A program made the translations under genes and the position numbers. Positions 23,607 to 30,759 of a stretch of 64,000 nucleotides of DNA are shown piece after piece. The first letter of the stretch is position 1. The number at the start of each line of letters is the position of its first letter. Source of the DNA: Bacillaceae bacterium OF18-1A (GTDB lineage: Bacteria; Bacillota; Bacilli; Bacillales; Bacillaceae_G). The stretch covers positions 24,921 to 88,920 of the forward strand of contig JAQEWB010000010.1 of the NCBI GenBank assembly GCA_027694045.1. The letters are read 5' to 3'. The notes beneath the pieces are model-generated. The model saw only the letters and a list, made by a program, of their open reading frames with translations, was not told where the DNA came from and ran no database searches.

Positions 23607-24584
23607 ATGGCTAATATTAAAGATATTGCAAAGATGGCTGGGGTTTCAGTTACGACAGTTTCGAGGGTGTTAAACGATCATCCGTATGTAAGTGAAGAAA
23701 AAAGGAAAGTGGTTTTAGATATAGTTGAGAAATTGAACTACTCGCAAAATGCAAATGCTGTTCATTTATCGAAAGGGAAGACGAATATTGTTGGTGTGAT
23801 TCTACCTTATATTAATCATCCGAGCTTTGATGCAATGGTAGGAGGGATAATGGAGGGAGCGTTAGCCCGTAATTACAGAGTGCTACTTTGCCAAACGAAT
23901 TACAATAAAAAAGAGGAAATGAAGAGTTTACATATGTTAAAAACAAAGCAATTGGACGGCCTTATTATTTGTTCACGTGCAAATGATTGGGAAACGATAG
24001 CGCCATATGTTCCATACGGCACAATAATTGCTTGCGAAGATAATGATATTTCAAATATCTCAAGTGTATATACGAATCATTCGGAAGCCTTTCGGTTAGG
24101 AATGAATTTTCTTATTGAAAAGAATTATAAAAAAATCGGTTATTGCACAGGAAGGAAATTAGGGCCGAGTAGCCAAAAGCGTTTTGATACTTATAAACAT
24201 CAATTGCAATCTATAGATGAAGAGGTTAAGGAAGAGTGGATTTTCACAGAATGTTTTACGTTAGAAGATGGTGTAAGAGTAGCTCGTAAATTAAAGGAAA
24301 TGAAGAGTCGACCAGAAGCTTTAATGGTGGCAGGAGATGAAGTTGCAATTGGGGTTATGACAGAAGTTGAAAAATTAGGTATTCAAGTTCCTAAGGATTT
24401 GGCGATTATTGGTTTGGATAATCAACCTATTTCACAAGTATTGCAGTTGACAACCATTGATCAAAATTTAAAGGAGATAGGTAAAACGGCTTTTGAAATG
24501 TTTTACAGGAGGGCGAGTGACGAGAATTCTAAACAAGAAAAAGTAGAAATTCCTTATAAACTTGTGGAACGCTCTACAGTTTAG
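23607..24584 (+). CDS. LacI-family transcriptional regulator
   Basis: 325 residues from the ATG at 23607 (AGAGGTGAG upstream; an in-frame ATG 42 bases earlier would add a non-homologous tail). The N-terminal HTH M-A-N-I-K-D-I-A-K-M-A-G-V-S-V-T-T-V-S-R-V-L-N is a textbook LacI domain. The ligand domain begins at T-N-I-V-G-V-I-L-P-Y-I-N-H-P-S-F, and the C-terminal part has L-A-I-I-G-L-D-N-Q-P-I-S. No sugar operon is adjacent; instead a palindromic LacI-type operator lies in the promoter of the next gene. Confidence 0.92.
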   Translation: MANIKDIAKMAGVSVTTVSRVLNDHPYVSEEKRKVVLDIVEKLNYSQNANAVHLSKGKTNIVGVILPYINHPSFDAMVGGIMEGALARNYRVLLCQTNYNKKEEMKSLHMLKTKQLDGLIICSRANDWETIAPYVPYGTIIACEDNDISNISSVYTNHSEAFRLGMNFLIEKNYKKIGYCTGRKLGPSSQKRFDTYKHQLQSIDEEVKEEWIFTECFTLEDGVRVARKLKEMKSRPEALMVAGDEVAIGVMTEVEKLGIQVPKDLAIIGLDNQPISQVLQLTTIDQNLKEIGKTAFEMFYRRASDENSKQEKVEIPYKLVERSTV

Positions 24585-24588
24585 TCTT

Positions 24589-24630
24589 AATCCGTTATGT
24601 GTACAAAACGCATAGCGGATTGTTTTTTTG
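24589..24630 (+). terminator. terminator of the LacI regulator
   Basis: Arms AATCCGTTATG / CATAGCGGATT followed by T7. Confidence 0.85.
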
Positions 24631-24638
24631 AAATATCT

Positions 24639-24667
24639 TTGACAGGAAACGCGTTTCATACTTTATA
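24639..24667 (+). promoter_or_regulatory. promoter with embedded LacI-type operator
   Basis: Perfect -35 TTGACA (24639-24644), 17-bp spacer, -10 TTTATA (24662-24667). The spacer holds the perfect 12-bp palindrome GAAACGCGTTTC (24646-24657), the central-CG dyad typical of LacI-family operators. Binding here would block RNA polymerase, so the upstream LacI protein probably represses the following gene. Confidence 0.75.
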
Positions 24668-24733
24668 AAAGATTTAAACCGGTCTGTAATAATCCATGGA
24701 TTCTTTTCAAGAATAGTATTTGGAGGGATATGC

Positions 24734-25063
24734 ATGAAGGAACTTTTATTAAGTATGAAAAAGCATTTAGAGGATGATGAAAAGATTTTAGCTTTTATTG
24801 TAGGGATTTTTGAGAAAGATAATTTTACGTTACATTATGAACATGGAATCTTTGCTGCCACTACTAGACGTCTCCTTTTTTACGGGGAATTTCCATACTA
24901 TCCTGTAATATTTAAAGATTACTCATATTTGCATATAGATGACATAGATTTCCGTTCGGGTTTTGAGTTTGCTTGTAATCATGAAACCGTTAGAGCTAAG
25001 TATATTCAGAGAGGGAATGTGGAGCGATTTGTCCGTGTGGTTAGGGGAAATATGAATAATTAA
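24734..25063 (+). CDS. YokE-like PH-domain protein
   Basis: 109 residues, ATG with TGGAGGG six bases upstream. Pattern L-E-D-D-E-K-I-L-A-F-I-V-G-I-F, then G-I-F-A-A-T-T-R-R-L-L-F-Y-G-E-F and an I-D-D-I-D-F strand match the bacterial PH domains of the YokE/bPH_3 kind (beta-barrel, T-x-x-R-L-L-F core). Such proteins have unknown roles, often at the membrane. It appears to be the target of the LacI regulator upstream, an unusual pairing. Confidence 0.72.
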   Translation: MKELLLSMKKHLEDDEKILAFIVGIFEKDNFTLHYEHGIFAATTRRLLFYGEFPYYPVIFKDYSYLHIDDIDFRSGFEFACNHETVRAKYIQRGNVERFVRVVRGNMNN

Positions 25064-25181
25064 CCAACCCTTTGTTTAAACATAATATCGTAGTCATTAT
25101 GAGAAAAAGTGAGGAATAAAAACCACTTCTAAACCTCTAGGAGATAGTGATACAATGTCAAATGGGGGGAGGGTATGAACT

Positions 25182-26018
25182 ATGGTTAATCAACGTATAA
25201 AGGAAATAACACTCATTACACTTGGTTCATTATTGTTCGCAATTGGTATTAATTATTTTGCAATTCCAAACCGTTTATCAGAAGGTGGAATTATTGGTTT
25301 AACGGTTGTTACTTACTATTTATTTGATTGGTCGCCAGGTATTGTCAACTTTGCTATAAATGCAGTTTTACTGGCAATTGGTTATAAATTTTTTGATAAG
25401 AAAACGATGGTTTATACAATTTTAGGGATTGTAGAAACATCGCTGTTTTTGTATGTTACGGAGCATATTGAGTATCATGTAAATAGTGATACGTTATTAG
25501 CAGCTTTATTTGCTGGTGTATTTGTAGGTGTTGGATTAGGCTGTATGTTCAAAGCCGGAGGTACATCGGGAGGATCAGCAATTTTGGCTCAGTTAGCAAA
25601 TCAATATTTAGGGTGGAGCGTCGGAAAAGGCGTACTGATTATTGATATTGTTGTCATTGCTGGCTCTGTATTTATAATAGGGCAGGAAAAAGCAATGTAT
25701 ACACTTGTTGCTGTATTCATCGGAGCGAAAGTGATTGATTTCATTGTAGAAGGAATGGATACAAAAACAGCTGTTACAATTATTTCGAATCAACCAGATT
25801 TAATTCGTGAAGCTATTACGAAAAACATGACGCGCGGTGTTACTGTATTAGAAGGGCGTGGCGGATATACTGGTAAGAATAAAGAAGTTTTATATGTTGT
25901 TATTAATAAACAAGAACTTGTTAAGTTAAAGCAAGTTATTAGCCGAGTAGATGAAGATGCCTTCGTTGTTATCCATGATGTACGTGATGTACTTGGTGGT
26001 GGTTTTAAAGCAAGCTAA
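25182..26018 (+). CDS. YitT-family membrane protein
   Basis: 278 residues. Five or six hydrophobic helices start with L-I-T-L-G-S-L-L-F-A-I-G-I-N-Y-F-A-I-P-N-R-L-S-E-G-G-I-I-G, the YitT family signature, followed by G-C-M-F-K-A-G-G-T-S-G-G. The C-terminal DUF2179 domain (about 215-275) has I-R-E-A-I-T-K-N-M-T-R-G-V-T and V-L-Y-V-V-I-N-K-Q-E-L-V-K-L-K. Probably a transporter, substrate unknown. RBS GGGGGGAGGG. Monocistronic, followed by a terminator. Confidence 0.88.
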   Translation: MVNQRIKEITLITLGSLLFAIGINYFAIPNRLSEGGIIGLTVVTYYLFDWSPGIVNFAINAVLLAIGYKFFDKKTMVYTILGIVETSLFLYVTEHIEYHVNSDTLLAALFAGVFVGVGLGCMFKAGGTSGGSAILAQLANQYLGWSVGKGVLIIDIVVIAGSVFIIGQEKAMYTLVAVFIGAKVIDFIVEGMDTKTAVTIISNQPDLIREAITKNMTRGVTVLEGRGGYTGKNKEVLYVVINKQELVKLKQVISRVDEDAFVVIHDVRDVLGGGFKAS

Positions 26019-26052
26019 AAGATGAACGAGTAAATTCGTTCGTCTTTTTTTA
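26017..26052 (+). terminator. terminator of the yitT-family gene
   Basis: Arms AAAGATGAACGA / TCGTTCGTCTTT followed by T-rich sequence. Confidence 0.82.
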
Positions 26053-26054
26053 TT

Positions 26055-26119
26055 CTTACAAAAATGTAAGGGTAATGTAATGGGATTCAATGGTAGATTT
26101 CATTTCTCCTTTTTAAAAT
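26055..26119 (+). promoter_or_regulatory. BceR-like operator and promoter of yxeA
   Basis: Palindrome CTTACA-N4-TGTAAG (26055-26070), 6 bp, an 18-bp element GTAATGGGATTCAATGGT (26077-26094, 14 of 18 matches to the copy at 26810), exactly 19 bp, and -10 TAAAAT (26114-26119). It shares every spacing with the micropeptide promoters. Confidence 0.75.
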
Positions 26120-26156
26120 GGATGTATAGATATCCTGCAAGGGAGGAAGGTTTATT

Positions 26157-26513
26157 ATGAAGAAAAAAATGATCACGACTGTAATAGCGATAGCTGTAAT
26201 GGTAGTAGTGTTGATGCCTACGACACTTGGACCGTTTATCGATAAATATAATCCGCTTTATAAGACGAAAGAATACTATACGATTGTGAATACGATTGGC
26301 CAACCTGTCGGTGATGAATGGTATGAATATGAATTTATTGCATTCGATGAACGTGGGAAAGAACAAAAAATAAAGAAAACAGTTAAGCATATGTTAAAGA
26401 GAGATGAAGCGTTAAGGGTTTTGGCAAAAGGGCGTTATGGTGAGTCGATTGAAGAGATTGAGATTACAAATATTCCTATAAATGCGAAGAGTAAACTTTT
26501 AGCGACGAGATAG
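26157..26513 (+). CDS. yxeA: YxeA-family secreted/membrane protein
   Basis: 118 residues: a hydrophobic N-terminal signal/anchor (M-I-T-T-V-I-A-I-A-V-M-V-V-V-L-M) and a small beta-rich domain with Y-N-P-L-Y-K-T-K-E-Y-Y-T-I-V-N, then Y-E-Y-E-F-I-A-F-D-E-R-G-K-E-Q-K-I-K-K-T-V and a final I-E-I-T-N-I-P (DUF1093/YxeA). RBS GGGAGGAAGG. In B. subtilis yxeA lies in the yxdLM-yxeA operon controlled by the YxdJK two-component system, which senses antimicrobial peptides; here it stands alone behind a BceR-type operator, so its regulation appears conserved although the transporter genes are absent. Confidence 0.85.
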   Translation: MKKKMITTVIAIAVMVVVLMPTTLGPFIDKYNPLYKTKEYYTIVNTIGQPVGDEWYEYEFIAFDERGKEQKIKKTVKHMLKRDEALRVLAKGRYGESIEEIEITNIPINAKSKLLATR

Positions 26514-26518
26514 CGGGA

Positions 26519-26569
26519 TATACCCCTACCTATTTTTTGTCGAAAATAAAAATACTAGGTAGGGGTATA
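26519..26569. repeat. 14-bp inverted repeat after yxeA
   Basis: Arms TATACCCCTACCTA (26519-26532) and TAGGTAGGGGTATA (26556-26569) with a 23-bp spacer, starting six bases after the yxeA stop. There is no T run, so it is either an mRNA 3' stem or an operator. Confidence 0.7.
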
Positions 26570-26580
26570 ATATGGTTATA

Positions 26581-26617
26581 AAAAAGCCTTAGTCGTTATG
26601 GACTAAGGCTTTTTTTA
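26581..26617. terminator. bidirectional terminator
   Basis: Arms AAAAAGCCTTAGTC / GACTAAGGCTTTTT with flanking A/T runs. It ends yxeA (plus) and the decayed cassette 4 (minus); the downstream ATATAAAGGGGAAGGGGG matches the sequence next to the terminators of the other cassettes. Confidence 0.85.
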
Positions 26618-26619
26618 TT

Positions 26620-26738
26620 ATATAAAGGGGAAGGGGGTACATTGTAGTAGCATGATTGAAAGGGATAAGAAGAGTAGCTACTAGCAATGTAATTTGGTTA
26701 TGTGAGTGTTCTTCTTATTTAGCTTACTTGCTAACTGT
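26620..26738 (-). pseudogene. decayed micropeptide cassette 4
   Basis: On the minus strand the region aligns with cassettes 2 and 3 at both ends: the AAGGGGAAGGGGG sequence near the terminator, the GCTAGTAGCTACTCTTCTTA stretch matching the GLASG-SILL coding segment, and an intact promoter (26739-26803). The family B gene is missing, the family A start is ATA instead of ATG, and a stop interrupts after six codons. It is a relic that still has its promoter. Confidence 0.6.
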
Positions 26739-26827
26739 ATTGTACGAAATATAGATAAGGAAAACTATCGAATTACATTACACATAGCTTACAAACATGT
26801 AAGTCTCTTGTAATGCAATTCGATAGT
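26739..26827. promoter_or_regulatory. divergent BceR-like double promoter
   Basis: A single central palindrome CTTACA-N4-TGTAAG (26788-26803) is flanked at 6 bp on each side by an 18-bp element: GTAATGTAATTCGATAGT on the minus strand (26781-26764) and GTAATGCAATTCGATAGT on the plus strand (26810-26827). The minus side has -10 TACAAT 19 bp on (26744-26739). The plus side has only a weak TAGAGT at that distance (26847). Confidence 0.72.
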
Positions 26828-26849
26828 AAAAAAATAGTAAATGTAATAG

Positions 26850-26959
26850 AGTGTAACTAGAAAGTCTCGCTTTATAGCTTTCTGATTTGTAATGTGAATG
26901 AAAAATGAAAACCAACTAATTTTTAATAGTCCTCATCTTTTTAGATGAGGCTCTTTTTT
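26850..26959 (+). ncRNA. possible short transcript from the plus-side operator
   Basis: Between the plus-strand 18-bp element (26810-26827) and a strong terminator at 26928-26959 there is no ORF with an RBS. If the promoter is active the product would be an RNA of roughly 100 nt. The -10 is weak, so this is tentative; it may be a cassette that lost its gene. Confidence 0.25.
26928..26959 (+). terminator. terminator
   Basis: Hairpin AGTCCTCATCT / AGATGAGGCT followed by T6, with no coding gene immediately upstream. Confidence 0.8.
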
Positions 26960-26963
26960 AAAC

Positions 26964-27028
26964 CTTACAACATTGTAAGGTTTACGTAAGCTAATTCGAT
27001 AGTAAAATTGTCATATTTTTTGCATAAT
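26964..27028 (+). promoter_or_regulatory. BceR-like operator and promoter of the 27082 micropeptide
   Basis: Palindrome CTTACA-N4-TGTAAG (26964-26979), 6 bp, GTAAGCTAATTCGATAGT (26986-27003, identical to the cassette 1-3 elements), 19 bp, -10 CATAAT (27023-27028). Confidence 0.75.
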
Positions 27029-27081
27029 AGATACAAATAGGGAAAATAATTAGGGATTTAGTAGGAAGGGAGAAACATGGG

Positions 27082-27195
27082 ATGCGTAAAGAAGAAGTAG
27101 TGAAGTTTCCAATGAAAGATTTCTGTAGCTACTTTACTGTTGCCGTAGTATGTATTGGATTATTTGATATCATAACAAATTTAATAGTTAAATAA
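27082..27195 (+). CDS. micropeptide, divergent family A member
   Basis: 37 residues: M-R-K-E-E-V-V-K-F-P-M-K-D-F, then C-S-Y-F-T-V-A-V-V-C-I-G-L-F-D-I-I-T-N-L-I-V-K. It keeps the K-x-D-F entry and the hydrophobic segment ending in L-x-V seen in the 44 kb peptides but has lost the G-x-A-S-G core. GTAGGAAGGGAG precedes the start; an overlapping ATG at 27077 opens only seven codons. It sits 54 bp after a member of the shared promoter family and before a terminator. Function unknown. Confidence 0.65.
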   Translation: MRKEEVVKFPMKDFCSYFTVAVVCIGLFDIITNLIVK

Positions 27196-27205
27196 TATAG
27201 ATGAT

Positions 27206-27239
27206 AAAACAAGAAGGATGTCCTTTCTTGTTTTTTTTA
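27206..27239 (+). terminator. terminator of the 27082 micropeptide gene
   Basis: Arms AAAACAAGAAGGA / TCCTTTCTTGTTTT followed by further T residues. Confidence 0.82.
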
Positions 27240-27252
27240 TGGGGGAATAAAG

Positions 27253-28017
27253 ATGAAATGGATTGATAGTCATATACATATTGATCAATATACGGATGAA
27301 GAGAAGCGTAGATTACTTAATGATGTGGAAAATAGTAATGAGATAAAAGGACTTATTGCAGTATCTATGAATGAGCGATCATGTAAAGAAACTTTATCTT
27401 TAGCAAAGAAATATCCCTTTATACACCCAGCAATAGGATTTCACCCGGAGCAAGAGATGCGTGAAGAGGAGTGTGAGCGGATTTATCAGCTTATTAAACA
27501 ATACGCTGGAGAAATTGTCGCGATTGGTGAAGTAGGCTTGCCATATTATTTAAGAACAGAAGATGAAAGTGTTTCTCTAGATCCATACGTAACAGTATTG
27601 AAAAGGTTTATAGAACTATCTAGTGAATATGATTTGCCAATTGTATTACATGCAGTTTATGAAGATGCTGATATTGTATGTGATTTACTGGAAGAATATA
27701 AAATTTCGCGTGCACACTTCCATTGGTTTAAAGGAAGTGAAGAGACAATGAAACGGATGGTGAGGAATGGTTATTATATTTCTATCACACCTGATGTTTT
27801 ACATAAGGAGAAAATTAGAAAAATCGTTTCATTTTATCCACTCGAATATATGATGGTAGAAACGGATGGACCGTGGGAATTTCAAGAGAGTGTTATGACA
27901 CACCCAAGAATGATTCGAGAAATATTAAATGAAATTAGTAACATAAAAAACATATCTATTGATAAGGTTACAGAAACAATATATGAAAATACCATTCGGT
28001 TTTATTTGAAAGGATAG
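27253..28017 (+). CDS. TatD-family metal-dependent hydrolase
   Basis: 254 residues. Metal ligands appear in the expected order: D-S-H-I-H-I-D (H-x-H, residues 5-9), G-E-V-G-L (E about 97), L-H-A (H about 137), H-F-H-W (H about 162) and E-T-D-G-P-W (D about 211). TatD enzymes are DNases or other phosphoesterases of the amidohydrolase fold in the cytoplasm. RBS GGGGGAATAAAG. Not next to a metS/rnmV cluster, so this is an extra TatD paralogue rather than the housekeeping YabD. Confidence 0.88.
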   Translation: MKWIDSHIHIDQYTDEEKRRLLNDVENSNEIKGLIAVSMNERSCKETLSLAKKYPFIHPAIGFHPEQEMREEECERIYQLIKQYAGEIVAIGEVGLPYYLRTEDESVSLDPYVTVLKRFIELSSEYDLPIVLHAVYEDADIVCDLLEEYKISRAHFHWFKGSEETMKRMVRNGYYISITPDVLHKEKIRKIVSFYPLEYMMVETDGPWEFQESVMTHPRMIREILNEISNIKNISIDKVTETIYENTIRFYLKG

Positions 28018-28245
28018 GGGAGTTACTCTTATTCTTTTTTATTATGGATATTTTTTCTGATATTTCCTATAATTTATGATGTATTTAATTTGATTAAGGA
28101 ATTAGGGAATTTTTCATACGGAGAATTAGTAAACCCTGCCTATAATACGAAGGTTGCTTTAGAGACTACAATGTCCACGTATTTCTCAAAAACATTTACG
28201 AAAATAATCAATGGATTGTTAATAACATGCCACGTTTTGATTTAG
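28018..28245 (+). pseudogene. possible gene remnant
   Basis: A frame from about 28065 encodes I-Y-D-V-F-N-L-I-K-E-L-G-N-F-S-Y and on to N-P-A-Y-N-T-K-V-A-L-E-T-T before a stop, with coding-like composition but no start codon or RBS and interrupted frames upstream. I do not recognise the parent gene. Confidence 0.3.
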
Positions 28246-28248
28246 GTT

Positions 28249-28283
28249 AAAAAAACCACCAAGCATTTCGCTTGGTGGTTTTG
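28249..28283. terminator. bidirectional terminator
   Basis: Arms AAAACCACCAAGC / GCTTGGTGGTTTT with flanking A and T runs just past the stop of the DUF2334 gene. Confidence 0.85.
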
Positions 28284-28285
28284 TA

Positions 28286-29935
28286 TTACGATTCTAATTT
28301 TTTTGCACGTCTTAATAATAGAAGAAAGACAATGACCAAGAATCCAAGTATAAGGAAGAATCCATATTGTTTTATGTAATCAAGTACATCATTTACACTT
28401 TTTGGTTTTTCAATATGAATGCCATCTTTATTTGTAGTAATATGAATATCTTTCATTTTTACTTCGTTTGTTTCTTTTTGTAAATCAATCCATTCTATGT
28501 TTGGGATGCTTTCTAGATCCTGTAATACTTCTTTTAATGGCTTCACACCTAAGTAAGGATGATAGAATGCACCGATAATGCCATCAGAAAGTTTTGCAAC
28601 AGATACAGCACGTTCCTTCATTTGGGCAATAACTTGCGGTGTATCTTCCTCAATAAATCCAACTGTTTCCGGCATTAATTTCATTCCGTGTAGAAATGTT
28701 GGTGTACTTCTGTATGCTGGAGAGTGCATCGATTTCCAAGTTGTATCACTTAACTGCAGTTGTCCTACATAAGTCGAAAAGTACCTTGATAATATTTCAT
28801 AACCTTTTTGGGACATCGTATAATGTGGTGCTTCAAATGCAACAGGGTATAGCTTGGCATCTACAAGTTCCTGAATACCTTTTTCGATATGATCTGTCGT
28901 ATACTTTTCTTCAAACTCTTCTCCTTTTTTTACATATTGATTATATGCTTCTATATTAGGGAAGTCATTTTTGGTTTTTGGTTTTTCATGCTTTGGTTGG
29001 CGAATTGGTTGATCTGTTTTTACATCCCAAAACTCAAAACCTTCACCAGTTTCACTATCATAAAATTGGTGAGTGTAACCATGCATAATAATTGCTGCAC
29101 CATCATCTTGCATAGAGCGTAAAAGTTGGACCAGCTTCGGATTGTCTTTTAAATGTATCGTTTTTCCCGTTCCTGGATCCGTGTATACTGGGATAACAGT
29201 CATCATATACGGGATTTTTTTCTCTTTGAGTAATTCAGCAATATCTTGTAATTGGTTTATATCTGCAGCTGGATGAACGTCTTCAAGACGTAAGTAGGCT
29301 AATGTTTTATTCGTTTCAGGTTTTTGCCCGAAATAAGAAAATAAAGTTTCACCAATATAATAAGATATCCAGTCAAAGAGGTTGGAAGTTGCAACATAAT
29401 AAGAATTATTTTGCTGTACAATTAATGGATACGTATTGTTTCCTTTTAAAGCATGAGCAAGGATTGTTCCATTTGTATCAAGTTGTTTAATTAATCTCTC
29501 TTCTTCTAATGTATTCTTTAATTTACGTGTTGGATATGTAATTTTGTCAGCTTTTACATCTTCATTTTTAGATGTGATAAATGAAAACCGATTGGATAAC
29601 TGTTCTATATTTTGTCCAATAACTAGTAGTGGGCCTTGGAACGTTTCTAGAAATTCTTTTGCTTCATTAGAAAGTTCTTCTTGTTTTTCACCCATATAAA
29701 TAACATGTGTGTACGAAGAGATATCAGTGATTTCAGCTAACTGTTGTATACTTTTAATTGTTATATTATTAGTGAAATGTCCTACTTCTGTATCAAGAAT
29801 TTGGATATCACTTGTGATTTGGTCATCATTCGAACTATATAAAATAAGGGTTTTCGATTTTTCGACCGTTTGTGCGGAAATAGGGACAGGAATGAGTAGT
29901 AGTAAGCTGAATAAGAGTAATAGCGATTTTTTCAT
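28286..29935 (-). CDS. DUF2334 (YdaL-like) membrane-anchored deacetylase-like protein
   Basis: 549 residues. Signal peptide (L-L-L-L-F-S-L-L-L-L-I-P-V-P-I-S-A-Q), an N-terminal Rossmann-like part, then the DUF2334 polysaccharide-deacetylase-like domain from about 215: Y-L-R-L-E-D-V-H-P-A-A-D (catalytic/metal E-D), M-H-G-Y-T-H-Q (H-x3-H metal site) and F-E-A-P-H-Y-T. A C-terminal transmembrane helix (F-F-L-I-L-G-F-L-V-I-V-F-L-L-L-L) with basic tail anchors it facing outward. In B. subtilis YdaL belongs to an exopolysaccharide-like ydaJKLMN cluster; here it is alone. Probably acts on a cell-surface or extracellular glycan. Confidence 0.82.
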   Translation of the reverse strand: MKKSLLLLFSLLLLIPVPISAQTVEKSKTLILYSSNDDQITSDIQILDTEVGHFTNNITIKSIQQLAEITDISSYTHVIYMGEKQEELSNEAKEFLETFQGPLLVIGQNIEQLSNRFSFITSKNEDVKADKITYPTRKLKNTLEEERLIKQLDTNGTILAHALKGNNTYPLIVQQNNSYYVATSNLFDWISYYIGETLFSYFGQKPETNKTLAYLRLEDVHPAADINQLQDIAELLKEKKIPYMMTVIPVYTDPGTGKTIHLKDNPKLVQLLRSMQDDGAAIIMHGYTHQFYDSETGEGFEFWDVKTDQPIRQPKHEKPKTKNDFPNIEAYNQYVKKGEEFEEKYTTDHIEKGIQELVDAKLYPVAFEAPHYTMSQKGYEILSRYFSTYVGQLQLSDTTWKSMHSPAYRSTPTFLHGMKLMPETVGFIEEDTPQVIAQMKERAVSVAKLSDGIIGAFYHPYLGVKPLKEVLQDLESIPNIEWIDLQKETNEVKMKDIHITTNKDGIHIEKPKSVNDVLDYIKQYGFFLILGFLVIVFLLLLRRAKKLES

Positions 29936-30182
29936 ATTATTAATCTCCTAGTCTATATTTAGGTTTCAATTTACAATTATATACAAAAAATAGGTTATAG
30001 TCTATTTGATATACATTTTGCACGTATTTACCAAATGTATATTCGCAAAATAGGTCTAAAGCATGATGATAATATGTATAGTTATTTGCTATGATGAAAG
30101 AGTAAGAGAATGATAGAATATAGGTAATTGTAAAGGGAAGGCTGAAAGGGGACAAATTTCAGCTAAGAAAGAGGTAGAGGTA

Positions 30183-30716
30183 GTGAAGAAATTCTTTGTA
30201 GGATTTTTAGTTGTTCTTGGAGTGTATTTATATTTCCAAGGAAAGTCTGAAGGAATGGATAAGCTAGTGAAAGAGACAAGCTATGTGGATTCAGAAGAAG
30301 CAAAACAGATGAAACAAATCATTATAGAGGAAGCAAAGAAAGTAAATCTTCCAGAATGGATACCTCTTACAATTGCCGAACATGAAAGTAGATTAAATCC
30401 AAGAAGTGTTGGAGATAATGGAACTTCATTCGGATTGTTTCAATTGCACCGCGGTGGTGGGCTTGCACCAGATCATTTAACTGATGAAGAGTTGAAAAAC
30501 CCACGTACAAACGCGCAAATTGCAATGCCGCATTTAGTGAAAGGGTATAAGCGCGGGGTACAAAAAGGTTTGACTGATTTTGCATTACTGAAGTATATAG
30601 CGAATACATCTGGATGGCCAGGGAATTTAGGGCCAGAGTGGACGGATAATAACATGAAGTATAACATCGGATTAGAAGATGTGTACTATCGAAATAAAGG
30701 CGTAATAAAAGAGTAG
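30183..30716 (+). CDS. lysozyme-like (SLT-type) membrane-anchored protein
   Basis: 177 residues starting at GTG (AGAGGTAGAGGTA upstream). N-terminal membrane anchor F-F-V-G-F-L-V-V-L-G-V-Y-L-Y-F. The domain has I-P-L-T-I-A-E-H-E-S-R-L-N-P-R-S-V-G-D-N-G-T-S-F-G-L-F-Q-L, the lytic-transglycosylase ES-R-x-N-P and G-x-x-G-L-x-Q pattern with the catalytic glutamate in H-E-S. It probably trims peptidoglycan outside the membrane. Flanked by its own terminator. Family clear, physiological role unknown. Confidence 0.82.
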   Translation: MKKFFVGFLVVLGVYLYFQGKSEGMDKLVKETSYVDSEEAKQMKQIIIEEAKKVNLPEWIPLTIAEHESRLNPRSVGDNGTSFGLFQLHRGGGLAPDHLTDEELKNPRTNAQIAMPHLVKGYKRGVQKGLTDFALLKYIANTSGWPGNLGPEWTDNNMKYNIGLEDVYYRNKGVIKE

Positions 30717-30742
30717 GTTTTTGATACCTACTCTATTTTTTA
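30706..30742 (+). terminator. terminator of the lysozyme-like gene
   Basis: Arms AGAGTAGGT / ACCTACTCT followed by ATTTTTT. Confidence 0.8.
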
Positions 30743-30759
30743 TGGATAATCGTGTCGTT

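Noticed and set aside
24645..24658. GGAAACGCGTTTCA as a CcpA cre site
   Set aside because: It resembles cre loosely, but the fully symmetrical GAAACGCGTTTC next to a lacI gene makes a cognate LacI operator more likely; CcpA remains possible.
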